Shown: piece after piece, positions 32,984-41,823 of the stretch
Numbering within the stretch: the stretch's first letter is position 1
Layout of the letters: every line of letters starts with the position of its first letter
NCBI GenBank assembly: GCA_902826335.1
Contig: CADEEL010000026.1
Coordinates: forward strand, 1 to 43,672
Source of the DNA: an uncultured Alphaproteobacteria bacterium
GTDB taxonomy: Bacteria > Pseudomonadota > Alphaproteobacteria > Caulobacterales > Aquidulcibacteraceae
Reading direction: 5' to 3'
Length of the DNA stretch: 43,672 bases
The notes under the pieces: generated by a model
Seen by the model: only the letters and a program-made list of their open reading frames with translations
Database searches by the model: none
What the model was told of the DNA's origin: nothing
Translations under genes and position numbers: made by a program

Positions 32984-33904
32984 TTAAGTCTCGTCGCGGC
33001 CCCAATTGGGCGCGGGCGTATCCTGGCCAGCCTCGATCACCTCGCGGCGCACGCGGCGCGCGCGTTCGAATGTATCGAACAGCACTTGCCCATCCCCCCA
33101 CCGTATCGCACGCTGTAGCGCCGCCAAATCCTCAGTGAAACGTCCAAGAACTTCCAGCACCGCTTCTCGATTGGACAGAAACACATCCCGCCACATCACG
33201 GGGTCGGAGGCGGCGATGCGCGTGAAATCCCTAAACCCGGACGCCGAATATTTCACCACCTCATTCTCGGTCACGTTTTCCAAGTCTTCGGCCATCGCCA
33301 CGATGTTGTAGGCGATGAGATGCGGCAAATGGCTTGTGACCGCGAGCACGACATCATGGCGCGCCGGCGCCATGAATTCCACGTTCGCGCCAAGCGCGCG
33401 CCAAAAATCGCCGAGGCGCGCCACGGCGTCCGCATAGGCGGCGCGCGCGTCTTTGAGCGGCGTCAAGATATGCCAGCGCCCGCGAAACAGCGTCGCGAAG
33501 CCGGCCTCGGGACCCGAATGCTCCGTGCCCGCGATCGGATGACCCGGGACAAAGAACACGTCGTCGCGCGCATGAGGCGCGACCGCCTCTATGACCGCGC
33601 CCTTGACGGACCCGACATCCGTCAGCACTGCGCCAGGCGCCAGCGCATCGCAAATCGCGCGCGCGGCTTCGCCCATGGCGCCGACGGGCATAGCCAGCAC
33701 GACAAGATCGGCGCCAGCGACCGCCGCGGCCGCATCCTCGAAAATCTCGCCCAACTCGAGTCCGCGTGCACGTGCGCGCACATCCGCATCCGCGTCATAG
33801 AGCGCAACTGAGCGCGCCGCGCCGCTTGCCTGCGCCGCGCGCGCCAACGAAGATCCAATCAGCCCAATTCCAAGAATCGCGAGGCGCTCATACAGCGCGC
33901 TCAT
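32984..33904 (-). CDS. tyrA: Prephenate/arogenate dehydrogenase
   Basis: The 306-residue enzyme makes 4-hydroxyphenylpyruvate or tyrosine by NAD(P)-dependent oxidative decarboxylation. The nucleotide-binding ILGIGLIGSSLARA is near the start; VLTDVGSVKGAVIEAV, FVPGHPIAGTEHSGPEAG with the catalytic His, and the helical C-terminal domain with VTSHLPHLIAYNIV and SASGFRDFTRIAASDP follow. Substrate preference cannot be read. The start overlaps the HisC-like gene by 4 bases. Confidence 0.94.
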   Translation of the reverse strand: MSALYERLAILGIGLIGSSLARAAQASGAARSVALYDADADVRARARGLELGEIFEDAAAAVAGADLVVLAMPVGAMGEAARAICDALAPGAVLTDVGSVKGAVIEAVAPHARDDVFFVPGHPIAGTEHSGPEAGFATLFRGRWHILTPLKDARAAYADAVARLGDFWRALGANVEFMAPARHDVVLAVTSHLPHLIAYNIVAMAEDLENVTENEVVKYSASGFRDFTRIAASDPVMWRDVFLSNREAVLEVLGRFTEDLAALQRAIRWGDGQVLFDTFERARRVRREVIEAGQDTPAPNWGRDET

Positions 33905-34989
33905 CGCCAGCCAATCTCGGCGAGCGCTTCCAGCATCCCTGAATTTTGCGCGTCCGTGCCGATTGAAATGCGCAGCGCATCGGGCAGGCCATAGGCGCCG
34001 ACAGGCCGCACGATGTAGCCGCGCGAGCGCAAATGCTGGTCCACATCCCCCGCACTTCGGCCAGCCTCGCGCGTGAAATGCACCAACACGAAATTGCCGA
34101 CGCCATCGGCGACGTCGAGTCCAAAGGACGTTATCGCCGCGCCCACCCGCGCGCGTTCGCGCTCATTGTGCGCACGGCTCGTTTCGGCGAACGCCAAATC
34201 CTCGATCGCCGCCGCCGCCGCCGCCTGCGCGGGCGTCGCCACATTGAACGGCAGGCGCACCTTATTGAGCGCATCGATCACAGCTGGCGGCCCGTACATC
34301 CAGCCGACGCGCAGCGCCGCCAGCCCGTGAATTTTCGAGAACGTGCGCGTCATCACGACATTATCGAACGCCTCCGCGAGTTCGGCGCCGGCGCTGTAGT
34401 CATCGCGCGTCACATATTCCGCATACGCCGCATCGATCACCAGCATCACCGTGTCCGGCAGCGCCGCATGCAGACGGCGCACCTCCGACATCGGCAGGTA
34501 GGTTCCGGTTGGGTTATTCGGATTGTCGAGAAAGACGATACGGGTCTTTTCGTTCACTTCCGCCAGCAGCGCATCGACATCCGCGCGCAGGCCCGCGTTT
34601 TTCGCCGTGCGCACCACCCCGCCCATGGGCCGCGCGAAAATGCGATACATCAAGAATGCATACTGAGATTGGACGATCTCCTCCCCGGGCGCGAGATAGG
34701 CGCGCAGCAGCAATTGAAATATCTCGTCGCTGCCCGCCCCGCACAGGATGCGGTCCGGATCGAGCCCATGGCGCGCGCCGATCGCCGCGCAGAGCTTGCT
34801 GGCGCGCCCTTCCGGATAAAGCGCGGTGTTATCTAGCGCGGCGATGGCCGCCGCCTTCGCCTTGGGCGAACAGCCGAACGGATTTTCGTTGGACGCGAGC
34901 TTCACCGGCTTGGCGAAGCCCGGCAAACTCGCTTCGCCGCCCTTGTAGGGCTCGATATCGAGGACGGTCTTGAGTGCGTGAAGGGGCAT
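33901..34989 (-). CDS. hisC: HisC-like histidinol-phosphate / aromatic aminotransferase
   Basis: The 362-residue PLP enzyme is a fold-type I aminotransferase of the HisC family. It has VKLASNENPFGCSP, LDNPNNPTGTYLP, VIDAAYAEY and the PLP lysine in RTFSKIHGLAALRVGW, and the C-terminal DALRISIGT with the Arg for the substrate carboxylate. Its position between chorismate mutase and tyrA suggests it transaminates prephenate or 4-hydroxyphenylpyruvate, possibly as well as histidinol phosphate. ATG 34987-34989 follows the chorismate mutase gene by 16 bases; the upstream extension is antisense noise. Confidence 0.92.
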   Translation of the reverse strand: MPLHALKTVLDIEPYKGGEASLPGFAKPVKLASNENPFGCSPKAKAAAIAALDNTALYPEGRASKLCAAIGARHGLDPDRILCGAGSDEIFQLLLRAYLAPGEEIVQSQYAFLMYRIFARPMGGVVRTAKNAGLRADVDALLAEVNEKTRIVFLDNPNNPTGTYLPMSEVRRLHAALPDTVMLVIDAAYAEYVTRDDYSAGAELAEAFDNVVMTRTFSKIHGLAALRVGWMYGPPAVIDALNKVRLPFNVATPAQAAAAAAIEDLAFAETSRAHNERERARVGAAITSFGLDVADGVGNFVLVHFTREAGRSAGDVDQHLRSRGYIVRPVGAYGLPDALRISIGTDAQNSGMLEALAEIGWR

Positions 34990-35005
34990 CAGCTCACGGG
35001 CGTGT

Positions 35006-35836
35006 TCAGGGAACTCGCGCGTAGGACCCCACGATCCGCACTTGGTCAAGCCCCGCATGGGCGAGCGCGGCAAGCCGCGAATCCTCCGCGCCAAGAAAAC
35101 CGTCAAGTCTGATCAGCACGCGCGTATCGGCCCGCCCGATCTCAACACCGCCGATCCCCGCCTCGCTGAGCGCCCGCGCCGCCTTGTAGTGCCGGTCATA
35201 GGCGATCAGCAGCGTCTGGTCCCCGCCCGCCTCTTCGAGCGGCACACCGACCGCCGCAACGGCCGCCTCCGGCTCGTCGCCGCTGGCGCGCATGGGCAGG
35301 GCCGCGATGATTCGGACCTTCTGATAGCGGCTCTCGGTGAGAATGTGCCACCACATGCCGACGCCGGATTTGCTTGGCCACGGCGTGACGGCCACGACGC
35401 CATCCTGATCGACCGCGCGATTGAGCGCCGCGCGCACGTCTTCGACGCGCTGAATGCGCACGCGCGCCCCAAAATGGCGCCGCGCCAAATCGAACTGGCG
35501 GGCCGGATCTTGCCCCCCGCTCGACCCAACGACAATCTCGATCGCCTTTTGCCGGCGCACATTGGCCGCGATCAGCACCCGCCACATCTCGATGACGAGA
35601 TCGGCGTCCAGCTTGTCTTCGCTGGCCGCGATCAGGCGGCGCAAGATGCGCGCTTCGCGCGCCGGCCGCAACGGCAACCCCTCCGCCGTCTTCAGCGCCG
35701 CGAGGATGTCGCCCTGGCGCAACCGCTCACCGACGAGACGCAGCATATCATTATCGATCCGATCGATCTCCGCGCGGGCGCCCGCCATGGCGTCGGGCGC
35801 TGGCGCGGACGCGCTCCAGGGAATCTCGTCACCCAT
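35006..35836 (-). CDS. Chorismate mutase with PDT-like C-terminal region
   Basis: The 276-residue protein begins with a helical AroQ-type chorismate mutase domain (about 18-100; [35 protein letters not shown]). The remaining 170 residues resemble a divergent prephenate-dehydratase periplasmic-binding-like domain: [17 protein letters not shown] and [20 protein letters not shown] align in style with the region before IENSxxG in dehydratases, but the TRF catalytic motif is missing. It feeds prephenate to the hisC and tyrA products in the same operon. A second start, at the M of MAGARAEID, is possible. Confidence 0.85.
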   Translation of the reverse strand: MGDEIPWSASAPAPDAMAGARAEIDRIDNDMLRLVGERLRQGDILAALKTAEGLPLRPAREARILRRLIAASEDKLDADLVIEMWRVLIAANVRRQKAIEIVVGSSGGQDPARQFDLARRHFGARVRIQRVEDVRAALNRAVDQDGVVAVTPWPSKSGVGMWWHILTESRYQKVRIIAALPMRASGDEPEAAVAAVGVPLEEAGGDQTLLIAYDRHYKAARALSEAGIGGVEIGRADTRVLIRLDGFLGAEDSRLAALAHAGLDQVRIVGSYARVP

Positions 35837-35927
35837 GAGAGACTCATACCGGCGCCAGCCTGCGCACGCCAAGCCATGCACGCGAGGGGTGCGCGCGGCG
35901 CGCACGCCGCTGCTATGTTGGGGCGCG

Positions 35928-37106
35928 ATGATTCCCGCGAGCGCCCCCGCCAAATGGACCGCCACTGGCGGGTTACGCACACTCGTCTTCGCGGCCAATG
36001 CGCCGCTTCAACTCTCCTCGGGCGCGCATATCGCCCCCCTCACGATCGCGTTCGAGACGTACGGCGCCCTCAACACCGACAAATCGAACGCCATCCTGGT
36101 CTGTCACGCGCTGACCGGCGATCAATTCGTGGCCAGCCCCAACCCGATCACTGGCCGGCCGGCCTGGTGGCCGCGCATTGTCGGTCCCGGTCTGCCGATT
36201 GATACCAACAGGTTTTATGTCATCTGCGCCAATATCCTTGGCGGCTGCATGGGCGCGACCGGCCCTGCTTCGCCGGCGCCAGACGGCGCCGCCTATGGGT
36301 TGCGTTTCCCAGCCGTCACGGTGGCGGACATGGTGCGCGCTCAGGCGCAATTGATCGAAGCGCTGGGCATAAGCTCGCTATTCTGCGTGATCGGCGGCTC
36401 GATCGGCGGCATGCAGGCGCTGCAATGGGCGGCCGCTTATCCCAAGCGCGTGTTCGCCTGCGCCGCGATCGCCACCGCCGCGCGCCACTCCGCCCAGAAC
36501 ATCGCGTTCTACGAAGTCGGCCGCCAGGCGATCATGGCCGATCCCGATTGGCGCGGCGGCGATTACGTCAAGCACGGCGTGCGTCCGGCCAAGGGCCTGG
36601 CCGTCGCGCGCATGGCCGCGCACATCACCTACATGTCCGAGGCCGCGCTCAAGCACAAATTCGACCGGGAATTGCAAGCGCGAGATGAAGTGTCATTTGG
36701 CTTCGACGCCGACTTTCAGGTCGAATCCTATCTGCGCCATCAGGGCGCCAGCTTTGTCGATCGGTTTGACGCCAACTCGTACCTCTACATCACGCGCGCG
36801 GTCGATTATTTCGATCTAGCCGCGGACTATGGCGGCGCGCTCGCCCAAGCCTTCAAGGATTCGCCGACGCGCTTTTGTGTGTTCGCGTTTTCAAGCGACT
36901 GGCACTACCCGCCCGCTGAAAACCGCGCCATCGCCCGCGCGCTTGTCGCGGCCGGCGCTGAGGCCTCCTATGTCGAGATCGAGACCGACAAGGGCCACGA
37001 CGCATTCCTGCTTGAGGAGCCCGCCTTCGAATCCGCCCTGACTGGATTTATCGACGCCGCCGCCGCCGCGCGCGGCCTGACGCTCAACGCCGGCGCGCGC
37101 GCATGA
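35928..37106 (+). CDS. metX: Homoserine O-acyltransferase
   Basis: The 392-residue alpha/beta-hydrolase-fold enzyme activates homoserine with an acetyl or succinyl group for methionine synthesis. The nucleophile Ser158 lies in [14 protein letters not shown], Asp324 in SSDWHYPP and His357 in [10 protein letters not shown], the complete triad. [15 protein letters not shown] and [16 protein letters not shown] are typical. Whether the donor is acetyl- or succinyl-CoA cannot be read safely. The ATG at 35928 is chosen; the much longer upstream frame is antisense to chorismate mutase. The gene overlaps metW by 4 bases. Confidence 0.95.
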   Translation: MIPASAPAKWTATGGLRTLVFAANAPLQLSSGAHIAPLTIAFETYGALNTDKSNAILVCHALTGDQFVASPNPITGRPAWWPRIVGPGLPIDTNRFYVICANILGGCMGATGPASPAPDGAAYGLRFPAVTVADMVRAQAQLIEALGISSLFCVIGGSIGGMQALQWAAAYPKRVFACAAIATAARHSAQNIAFYEVGRQAIMADPDWRGGDYVKHGVRPAKGLAVARMAAHITYMSEAALKHKFDRELQARDEVSFGFDADFQVESYLRHQGASFVDRFDANSYLYITRAVDYFDLAADYGGALAQAFKDSPTRFCVFAFSSDWHYPPAENRAIARALVAAGAEASYVEIETDKGHDAFLLEEPAFESALTGFIDAAAAARGLTLNAGARA

Positions 37107-37762
37107 CGGTTCTTGAACTCTCCAACCCCGCCGCGCCGGCGCGGCGCCCGGTGAACGACCCCAGCCGCGTCGACTATGCGGTGATCGCCAACATGGTGCG
37201 CGCTGGCGCACGCGTGCTCGACATCGGCTGCGGCGACGGCGCCCTGCTTGACTTGCTGGCGCGTTCAAAAAACGTGCGCGGCCGCGGGCTCGAACTCTCG
37301 CAAGCCGGCGTCAACGCCTGCGTCGCCAGAGGCCTCGCGGTCATTCAAGGCGACGCCGACCGGGACCTTGCGGACTTTCCCGACGATTCCTTCGATTACG
37401 TCATCCTGTCGGACACCATTCAGCAGGTGCGTCACCCCCGTCGTGTGCTGGGCGAACTGATGCGCATCGGCGCGCGGGCCATCGTGTCATTCCCCAATTT
37501 CGGCCACTGGCGCGTGCGCTGGCTGCTCGCCACGCGCGGACGCATGCCCGATACGCCCGCTTTGCCGAGCCGGTGGTGCGACACGGAAAATCTGCACCTG
37601 TGCACGGTGCGCGATTTCGCCGAACTCGCCGCCGAAATGGGCTACCGAATCGAGCGCGCCATGCCGATCGCGCGCGGCCACGCCGGCGCGCCGTTCGCCA
37701 AAACGATTTGGCGCGCCAATTGGTTCGCCGAAGAGGCGGTTTTCCTGCTGGCGCGCGCCTAA
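37103..37762 (+). CDS. metW: Methionine biosynthesis protein MetW
   Basis: The 219-residue protein is a class I SAM-methyltransferase-fold protein with [20 protein letters not shown] as motif [21 protein letters not shown] and [17 protein letters not shown], all diagnostic of MetW. It is the usual partner of MetX in proteobacteria and stimulates it. The ATG overlaps the metX stop. No SAM-II riboswitch was seen upstream of the pair. Confidence 0.95.
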   Translation: MTVLELSNPAAPARRPVNDPSRVDYAVIANMVRAGARVLDIGCGDGALLDLLARSKNVRGRGLELSQAGVNACVARGLAVIQGDADRDLADFPDDSFDYVILSDTIQQVRHPRRVLGELMRIGARAIVSFPNFGHWRVRWLLATRGRMPDTPALPSRWCDTENLHLCTVRDFAELAAEMGYRIERAMPIARGHAGAPFAKTIWRANWFAEEAVFLLARA

Positions 37763-37767
37763 TCACA

Positions 37768-39615
37768 TCAAGCGGTGCGTCGGCTCTCAACCCATTGATT
37801 GACGATCGACTCGGTCACCGAAAGCGGCATGGCGCCGTTGGTCAGCACCGCGTCATGGAAGCCGCGCAGATCGAACCGCGCGCCCAGCGCCGTGCGCGCC
37901 GCCTCGCGAATGCGCACAATTGCCTGGCGGCCCACCATGTAGCCGCACGCCTGGCCGGGCCACACGCTATAGCGCTCGATCTCGGTGGTGACGGAGCTGC
38001 GCTGATCGCCCGTCGCCGCCACCATGGACTCGATGGCCTGCTCGCGCGTCCAGCGCAAATGGTGCATGCCCGTGTCGACGACGAGCCGGGAGGCGCGGAA
38101 CGCCGCGGACTGCAGATAGCCGAGCCGCCCCAGCGGATTGTCGCGATAGACGCCCAATTCATCGGCCAATTGCTCGGCGTAAAGGCCCCAGCCTTCCTGA
38201 TAGGCGTTGAAGCCGAGCAGCGCGCTACGGATGAAGGGCAGACCTTGCGCCTCTTGCGCGATGGAGATCTGCCAGTGATGGCCGGGCGTGCCTTCGTGGT
38301 AGGTGAGGGTCGGCAGCGTGAATTTCGGCCATTCGCGCGTATCGCGCAAATTAATGTAATAGGCGCCTGGCCGCGATCCATCGAGCGCGGGCGATTGATA
38401 ATAACCACCAGGCGCGCCAGCCTCCGTATATGTGGGCACGCGACGGATTTCGAGCGCCGCGCGGGCCAGCGTCCCAAACGCTTGCGGCATTAGCGCAGTG
38501 ATCTGGGCCATCTGGGTATTGAGGTCCGCAAGCAATTGCGTGCGCCCCGCGTCGGTGTTCGGATAGAGTTGGTCGGGCCGGCGCGAAATCTGCTGATAGC
38601 GTTCCGCCACTGTGCCGCGCGTCAAGCCTTGCGCGCGCAGGATCGCGTCCATTTCGCTCTGCAAGCTCGAGACGAGATCAACGCCCATGCGATGAACTTC
38701 ATCCGGCGTCATGTTGGTCGTGGTCTGGTCGCGCAGCGCGGCTGCGTACATCTCCGCGCCTTGCGGCAGACGCCAGATGCCGGCGTCATGGGTGGCGCGC
38801 GGCCGCAGCGCCGTCAGCGCGGCGATCTGGCGCCGATAGGCCGGCAACACTTCGTCGCGCACAAGCGTCTCCGCGCGCGTGACGAAACCGGCGCGTTCGC
38901 CTTCGGGCACATCGCGCGCTTCAGGCAGCCGGCGCGAAATGGACTGCACCAACACCGTGGCCGAAGGCTGCAAACGCGCGAACGCATTGAGCTGCGCAAG
39001 CGCGCCATCGATCGCGAAATCCGGCGGAATGACGCCTGCGCCGGCATCTTCATTGAGGCGCGCGATTTCCGCATCCATCTGCCCGGCATAGGCGCGCAGG
39101 CGTGTGATATAGGCTTCCGCCTGATCGCGACTGGTGATCGGGTGCTGCGCGTCGAGGAAATCGGGAATGCCCGTATAAGCGCCGGTGAGCTGCGTCACCA
39201 CATAGGGCGCGCCCGCGCCGTCGCCCGCATTGAAGCGGTCCACGCCGAGGGAATTCTCAAGCGCCGTCAGCACCACGTCGTAGCTGACTTGGTCTGACGC
39301 GGCGAGGCGCGCGCGATCGATGGCGCGCAATTCAGCGATGGCGCCTTCCGTCAGTGTCCGGCCCCGATTGCGCCCCTCGCGCGAGACATCGCTCAGCCGG
39401 TCGATATAGCGCCCGCCCGCCCGCGCCTCGGGCACGGCCAGCGCCGTCGCGTATTCGGGGGATTCGTGCAGAAACCGCGTGGCCATGCCATCCAGCGCGG
39501 CGGCCAGGTCAGGCGCCTCGGCTTGGCGTGCGCCGCAGCCGGCCAGCAGCGCCAGGCCCGATACGCCCGCGCCAAGGAGCACGCGGCGGTTAAGGTCGAA
39601 ATCCGTCATGATCAT
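37768..39615 (-). CDS. Tat-exported DUF885 family lipoprotein (putative metallopeptidase)
   Basis: The 615-residue protein has a Tat-type lipoprotein signal, LNRRVLLGAGVSGLALLAGC, with Cys28. The mature part is a DUF885 protein; its zinc site is LTYHEGTPGHHWQI, where HEGTPGH gives two His and a Glu. QEGWGLYAEQLADELG is the second conserved region and RLVVDTGMHHLRW the third. Such proteins are thought to be exported peptidases. ATG 39613-39615 is chosen for a GGGGA site 5 bases before it; an alternative is the ATG at 39609. The gene follows glnB. Confidence 0.9.
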   Translation of the reverse strand: MIMTDFDLNRRVLLGAGVSGLALLAGCGARQAEAPDLAAALDGMATRFLHESPEYATALAVPEARAGGRYIDRLSDVSREGRNRGRTLTEGAIAELRAIDRARLAASDQVSYDVVLTALENSLGVDRFNAGDGAGAPYVVTQLTGAYTGIPDFLDAQHPITSRDQAEAYITRLRAYAGQMDAEIARLNEDAGAGVIPPDFAIDGALAQLNAFARLQPSATVLVQSISRRLPEARDVPEGERAGFVTRAETLVRDEVLPAYRRQIAALTALRPRATHDAGIWRLPQGAEMYAAALRDQTTTNMTPDEVHRMGVDLVSSLQSEMDAILRAQGLTRGTVAERYQQISRRPDQLYPNTDAGRTQLLADLNTQMAQITALMPQAFGTLARAALEIRRVPTYTEAGAPGGYYQSPALDGSRPGAYYINLRDTREWPKFTLPTLTYHEGTPGHHWQISIAQEAQGLPFIRSALLGFNAYQEGWGLYAEQLADELGVYRDNPLGRLGYLQSAAFRASRLVVDTGMHHLRWTREQAIESMVAATGDQRSSVTTEIERYSVWPGQACGYMVGRQAIVRIREAARTALGARFDLRGFHDAVLTNGAMPLSVTESIVNQWVESRRTA

Positions 39616-39687
39616 GGCAATCCCCACTTTATGGTTTGATCTTAGCGACTTGCGCGCGGCGCGCACCGATTTCGCGACGGATGGCGC

Positions 39688-40032
39688 CTATCCCTCGATG
39701 GCGGCGGTGTTGCGCTCTCCGGTGCGGATGCGCATCACGTCATTGAGATCGCAGACCCAGATTTTCCCGTCTCCGATCTTGCCGGTCTTGGCCGCCTCGG
39801 CCAGGGCGGCCACCACCCGCTCGACCGAATTCGCGGTGGCGACGATCTCGATCTTCACCTTGGGCAGCAGCTTCACTTCATATTCCGCGCCGCGATAGAC
39901 TTCCGTCTTGCCTTTTTGCCGGCCAAAGCCCCGCACTTCAGTCACCGTCATGCCGGAAACGCCCGCTTCGCGCAGCGCATCGAGGACAGGATCAAGCCGC
40001 GACGGCTTAATGATGGCGGTGATGAGTTTCAT
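39688..40032 (-). CDS. glnB: PII nitrogen regulatory protein
   Basis: The 114-residue PII signal protein senses 2-oxoglutarate and ATP/ADP. It starts MKLITAIIKPSRLDPVLDAL; the T-loop RGFGRQKGKTEVYRGAEYEV carries Tyr51, the uridylylation site. The B-loop region KTGKIGDGKIWV binds nucleotides, and the C-terminal RIRTGERNTAAI is standard. It sits without glnA or amtB nearby, so glnB versus glnK cannot be decided. It follows the methyltransferase gene by 32 bases. Confidence 0.95.
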   Translation of the reverse strand: MKLITAIIKPSRLDPVLDALREAGVSGMTVTEVRGFGRQKGKTEVYRGAEYEVKLLPKVKIEIVATANSVERVVAALAEAAKTGKIGDGKIWVCDLNDVMRIRTGERNTAAIEG

Positions 40033-40064
40033 GAAGCGCCTGTGACGGAAGAAGCCTCATAAAC

Positions 40065-40799
40065 TCAAGCGGCTTGGGCCGGCAAGCCGGGCGCGGGCTG
40101 GAGAGCCGGAGCGCCCACGCCCTGACGCGCCGGCGCCACAGGGCTCGCCGTCAAGCGCTTGACCGCCTCCATCATAACCACCCCGCCAAACGGCGGCCAA
40201 AGCGCCTCTCCCACGCGCTCGAACGCCAAAGCCGCCGGAGCTGTCCAGCCGAACGGCGGTGCGTAAAGTGCGCGCGTGCTGGCGCTCGGGCGCCACATGC
40301 AATCCTCAAGCAGAAGCGCCAGCTGGCGGCGCGAAAACGGCCGCCCATGGCCAAATGGCGTGCGCACCGCCTGGGCCCAGACGCCGATGCGGTTCGCCGC
40401 GACGATCAAAATCCGTCCTTCAGGCGCCGTGACGCGCCAGATTTCCCGCAGCAGCGCGCGCGCACTCTCGGCCTCCTCAAGGGCGTGGACCAGCAGCACT
40501 CGGTCGAAAATCGCGTCAAGGAATGGCAGGCGCGCCTCTTCGGCGAGCGCCACACACCCCTTGCTCTCAGCGGGCCAGTGCGCCGCGCCCTGGGCGGCCG
40601 GCATGCAGGCGATGACGCGCCGCGCGCCGGCGCGGAACGGCTCAAGATAGGGCCCGGGAAAGCCGAGGCCGAGCACATCGAGCCCGTCGGCGTGCGGCCA
40701 CAGCGCCGCCAGCCGGCGCGCGATCATGCGCCGCGCCGCGACCCCGCGCGGCGTCGCATAGAAACGCTGCAGGGCCTCGACCTCAACGCGCACGCTCAT
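40065..40799 (-). CDS. Class I SAM-dependent methyltransferase
   Basis: The 244-residue protein has a methyltransferase fold with a weak motif I (LDVLGLGFPGPYLEPFRAGA), FDRVLLVHALEEAESARALL as the motif around the acceptor helix, and WRVTAPEGRILIVAANR. The substrate is unknown. Genes of this type stand divergent from gloB in many alphaproteobacteria, as here. The C-terminal 25 residues are Ala/Pro-rich and probably disordered. It appears to lead an operon with glnB and the DUF885 gene. Confidence 0.88.
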   Translation of the reverse strand: MSVRVEVEALQRFYATPRGVAARRMIARRLAALWPHADGLDVLGLGFPGPYLEPFRAGARRVIACMPAAQGAAHWPAESKGCVALAEEARLPFLDAIFDRVLLVHALEEAESARALLREIWRVTAPEGRILIVAANRIGVWAQAVRTPFGHGRPFSRRQLALLLEDCMWRPSASTRALYAPPFGWTAPAALAFERVGEALWPPFGGVVMMEAVKRLTASPVAPARQGVGAPALQPAPGLPAQAA

Positions 40800-40840
40800 G
40801 GCCCTTTCTCCCGGTGCATCAATTCGTGTTAGACGAAGCC

Positions 40841-41602
40841 ATGCTCACAATTCATCAATTTCCCTGCCTCGACGATAATTACGGCTTTTTGGTCCACGAC
40901 GCGGCGAGCGGCGAAACAACGACAATCGACACGCCGGACGCGGGCGCGATCCTCCGCGAATGCGCGGCCAAAAGCTGGCGGCTCACCCACATCTGGAACA
41001 CGCACTGGCATCCCGATCACGCCGGCGGCAATGCCGAGCTGAAGGAGAAGACCGGCTGTTTTGTGGTTGGGCCAGCCGAAGTCGAACGCATTGGCGCGGC
41101 GCCCGATCGCGTCATCGCGCACGGCGATAGCGTTCGCCTGGGCGGGACGGAAGCGTTTGTGATTGATGTCGGCGGGCACACGCTTGGGCACATCGCCTAT
41201 CATCTGCCCTCGGAGAAATCCGCCTTCGTCGGCGATTCCATCTTCGCGCTCGGCTGCGGGCGCATGTTCGAGGGAACGGCGCAGCAATTCTGGGCAAGCC
41301 TCACCCGCATCGCCGCATTACCGGACGAAACGACGCTCTATTGCGCGCATGAATACACGGCCTCGAATGCGCGCTTCGCCTTGAGCGTCGATCCCGATAA
41401 TGCCGATCTGCGCGCGCGCGCCGATGAGATCACACGTCTGCGCGCCGAGGGCCGACCGACCGTGCCGATGAGCCTGGCCGGCGAAAAGCGCGCCAATCCA
41501 TTTTTGCGCGCGCCTGCGCTGAAAGCTTCACTGGGCATTCCCGACGCGCCCGATCACGAAGCCTTCGCGGAGATCAGGCGGCGGAAGGATGTGTTTCGGT
41601 GA
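40841..41602 (+). CDS. gloB: Hydroxyacylglutathione hydrolase (glyoxalase II)
   Basis: The 253-residue enzyme hydrolyses S-lactoylglutathione, finishing methylglyoxal detoxification. The metallo-beta-lactamase signature is IWNTHWHPDHAGG; HTLGHIAYHLP and VGDSIFALGCGRMFEG supply further metal ligands, and LYCAHEYTASNARFAL and a C-terminal KRANPFLRA bind glutathione. ATG 40841 is the family start; a GTG at 40814 would add nine residues. Few bases separate it from the divergent methyltransferase. Confidence 0.96.
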   Translation: MLTIHQFPCLDDNYGFLVHDAASGETTTIDTPDAGAILRECAAKSWRLTHIWNTHWHPDHAGGNAELKEKTGCFVVGPAEVERIGAAPDRVIAHGDSVRLGGTEAFVIDVGGHTLGHIAYHLPSEKSAFVGDSIFALGCGRMFEGTAQQFWASLTRIAALPDETTLYCAHEYTASNARFALSVDPDNADLRARADEITRLRAEGRPTVPMSLAGEKRANPFLRAPALKASLGIPDAPDHEAFAEIRRRKDVFR

Positions 41603-41626
41603 GGGGAATGCGCACAACAATTTTCA

Positions 41627-41654
41627 TTGAAAACAAATTTCAATTTGTTAGAAT
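41627..41654 (+). promoter_or_regulatory. Strong sigma70-type promoter with palindromic spacer
   Basis: TTGAAA at 41627-41632 and TAGAAT at 41649-41654, 16 bases apart, form the best consensus promoter in the window. The spacer is an inverted repeat, AACAAAT at 41632-41638 and ATTTGTT at 41643-41649, a shape expected of an operator. Predicted start near 41661. Confidence 0.6.
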
Positions 41655-41660
41655 AGTCTT

Positions 41661-41796
41661 GTCAGTGGGACGCTGCTGACATGAAGATGCGCTGAGAGAT
41701 GCCGTATCGTTGATCGGTAGGGTTCTTCGAACCCTCCCTGTGACAAACCTTGGTCTTCAATGACCGGTAACTGGGAAGGCCATCGGCCTTCCCTTT
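41661..41796 (+). ncRNA. Candidate structured small RNA
   Basis: Between the promoter and a hairpin terminator lies about 135 bases without a usable reading frame but with successive hairpins: 41661-41668 with 41673-41680 (8 pairs, two of them wobble), 41719-41725 with 41729-41735 (7 pairs), and around 41751-41766 (GGTC/GACC extended by wobble pairs). The segment CCCTCCC at 41732-41738 could pair with ribosome-binding sites. No known family could be assigned. Alternatively it is a leader or attenuator of the downstream gene. Confidence 0.5.
41773..41796 (+). terminator. Intrinsic terminator-like hairpin
   Basis: GGGAAGGCC at 41773-41781 pairs with GGCCTTCCC at 41785-41793, a three-base loop, followed by TTT. 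The T-tract is short, so termination may be partial. It ends 27 bases before the ATG of the next gene. Confidence 0.6.
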
Positions 41797-41810
41797 ACCA
41801 ATATTGCGTC

Positions 41811-41822
41811 TATAAATTTATA
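41811..41822 (+). promoter_or_regulatory. TATAAATTTATA palindrome directly before a start codon
   Basis: A perfect 12-base palindrome ends one base before the ATG at 41824. TATAAA could be a -10 element, giving a start close to the ATG and a leaderless mRNA. No ribosome-binding site is present, which fits that reading, but no good -35 is visible. Confidence 0.35.
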
Positions 41823-41823
41823 C

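Noticed and set aside
35837-35927. SAM-II riboswitch expected upstream of metX in alphaproteobacteria
   Set aside because: The 91-base gap shows none of the conserved pseudoknot segments.
41681-41740. Possible TPP riboswitch, from the CTGAGAGATG sequence
   Set aside because: Only the short CTGAGA part matches. The second conserved block with the GAACCTGATC-type segment and the following helix is missing, and no thiamine gene lies downstream.
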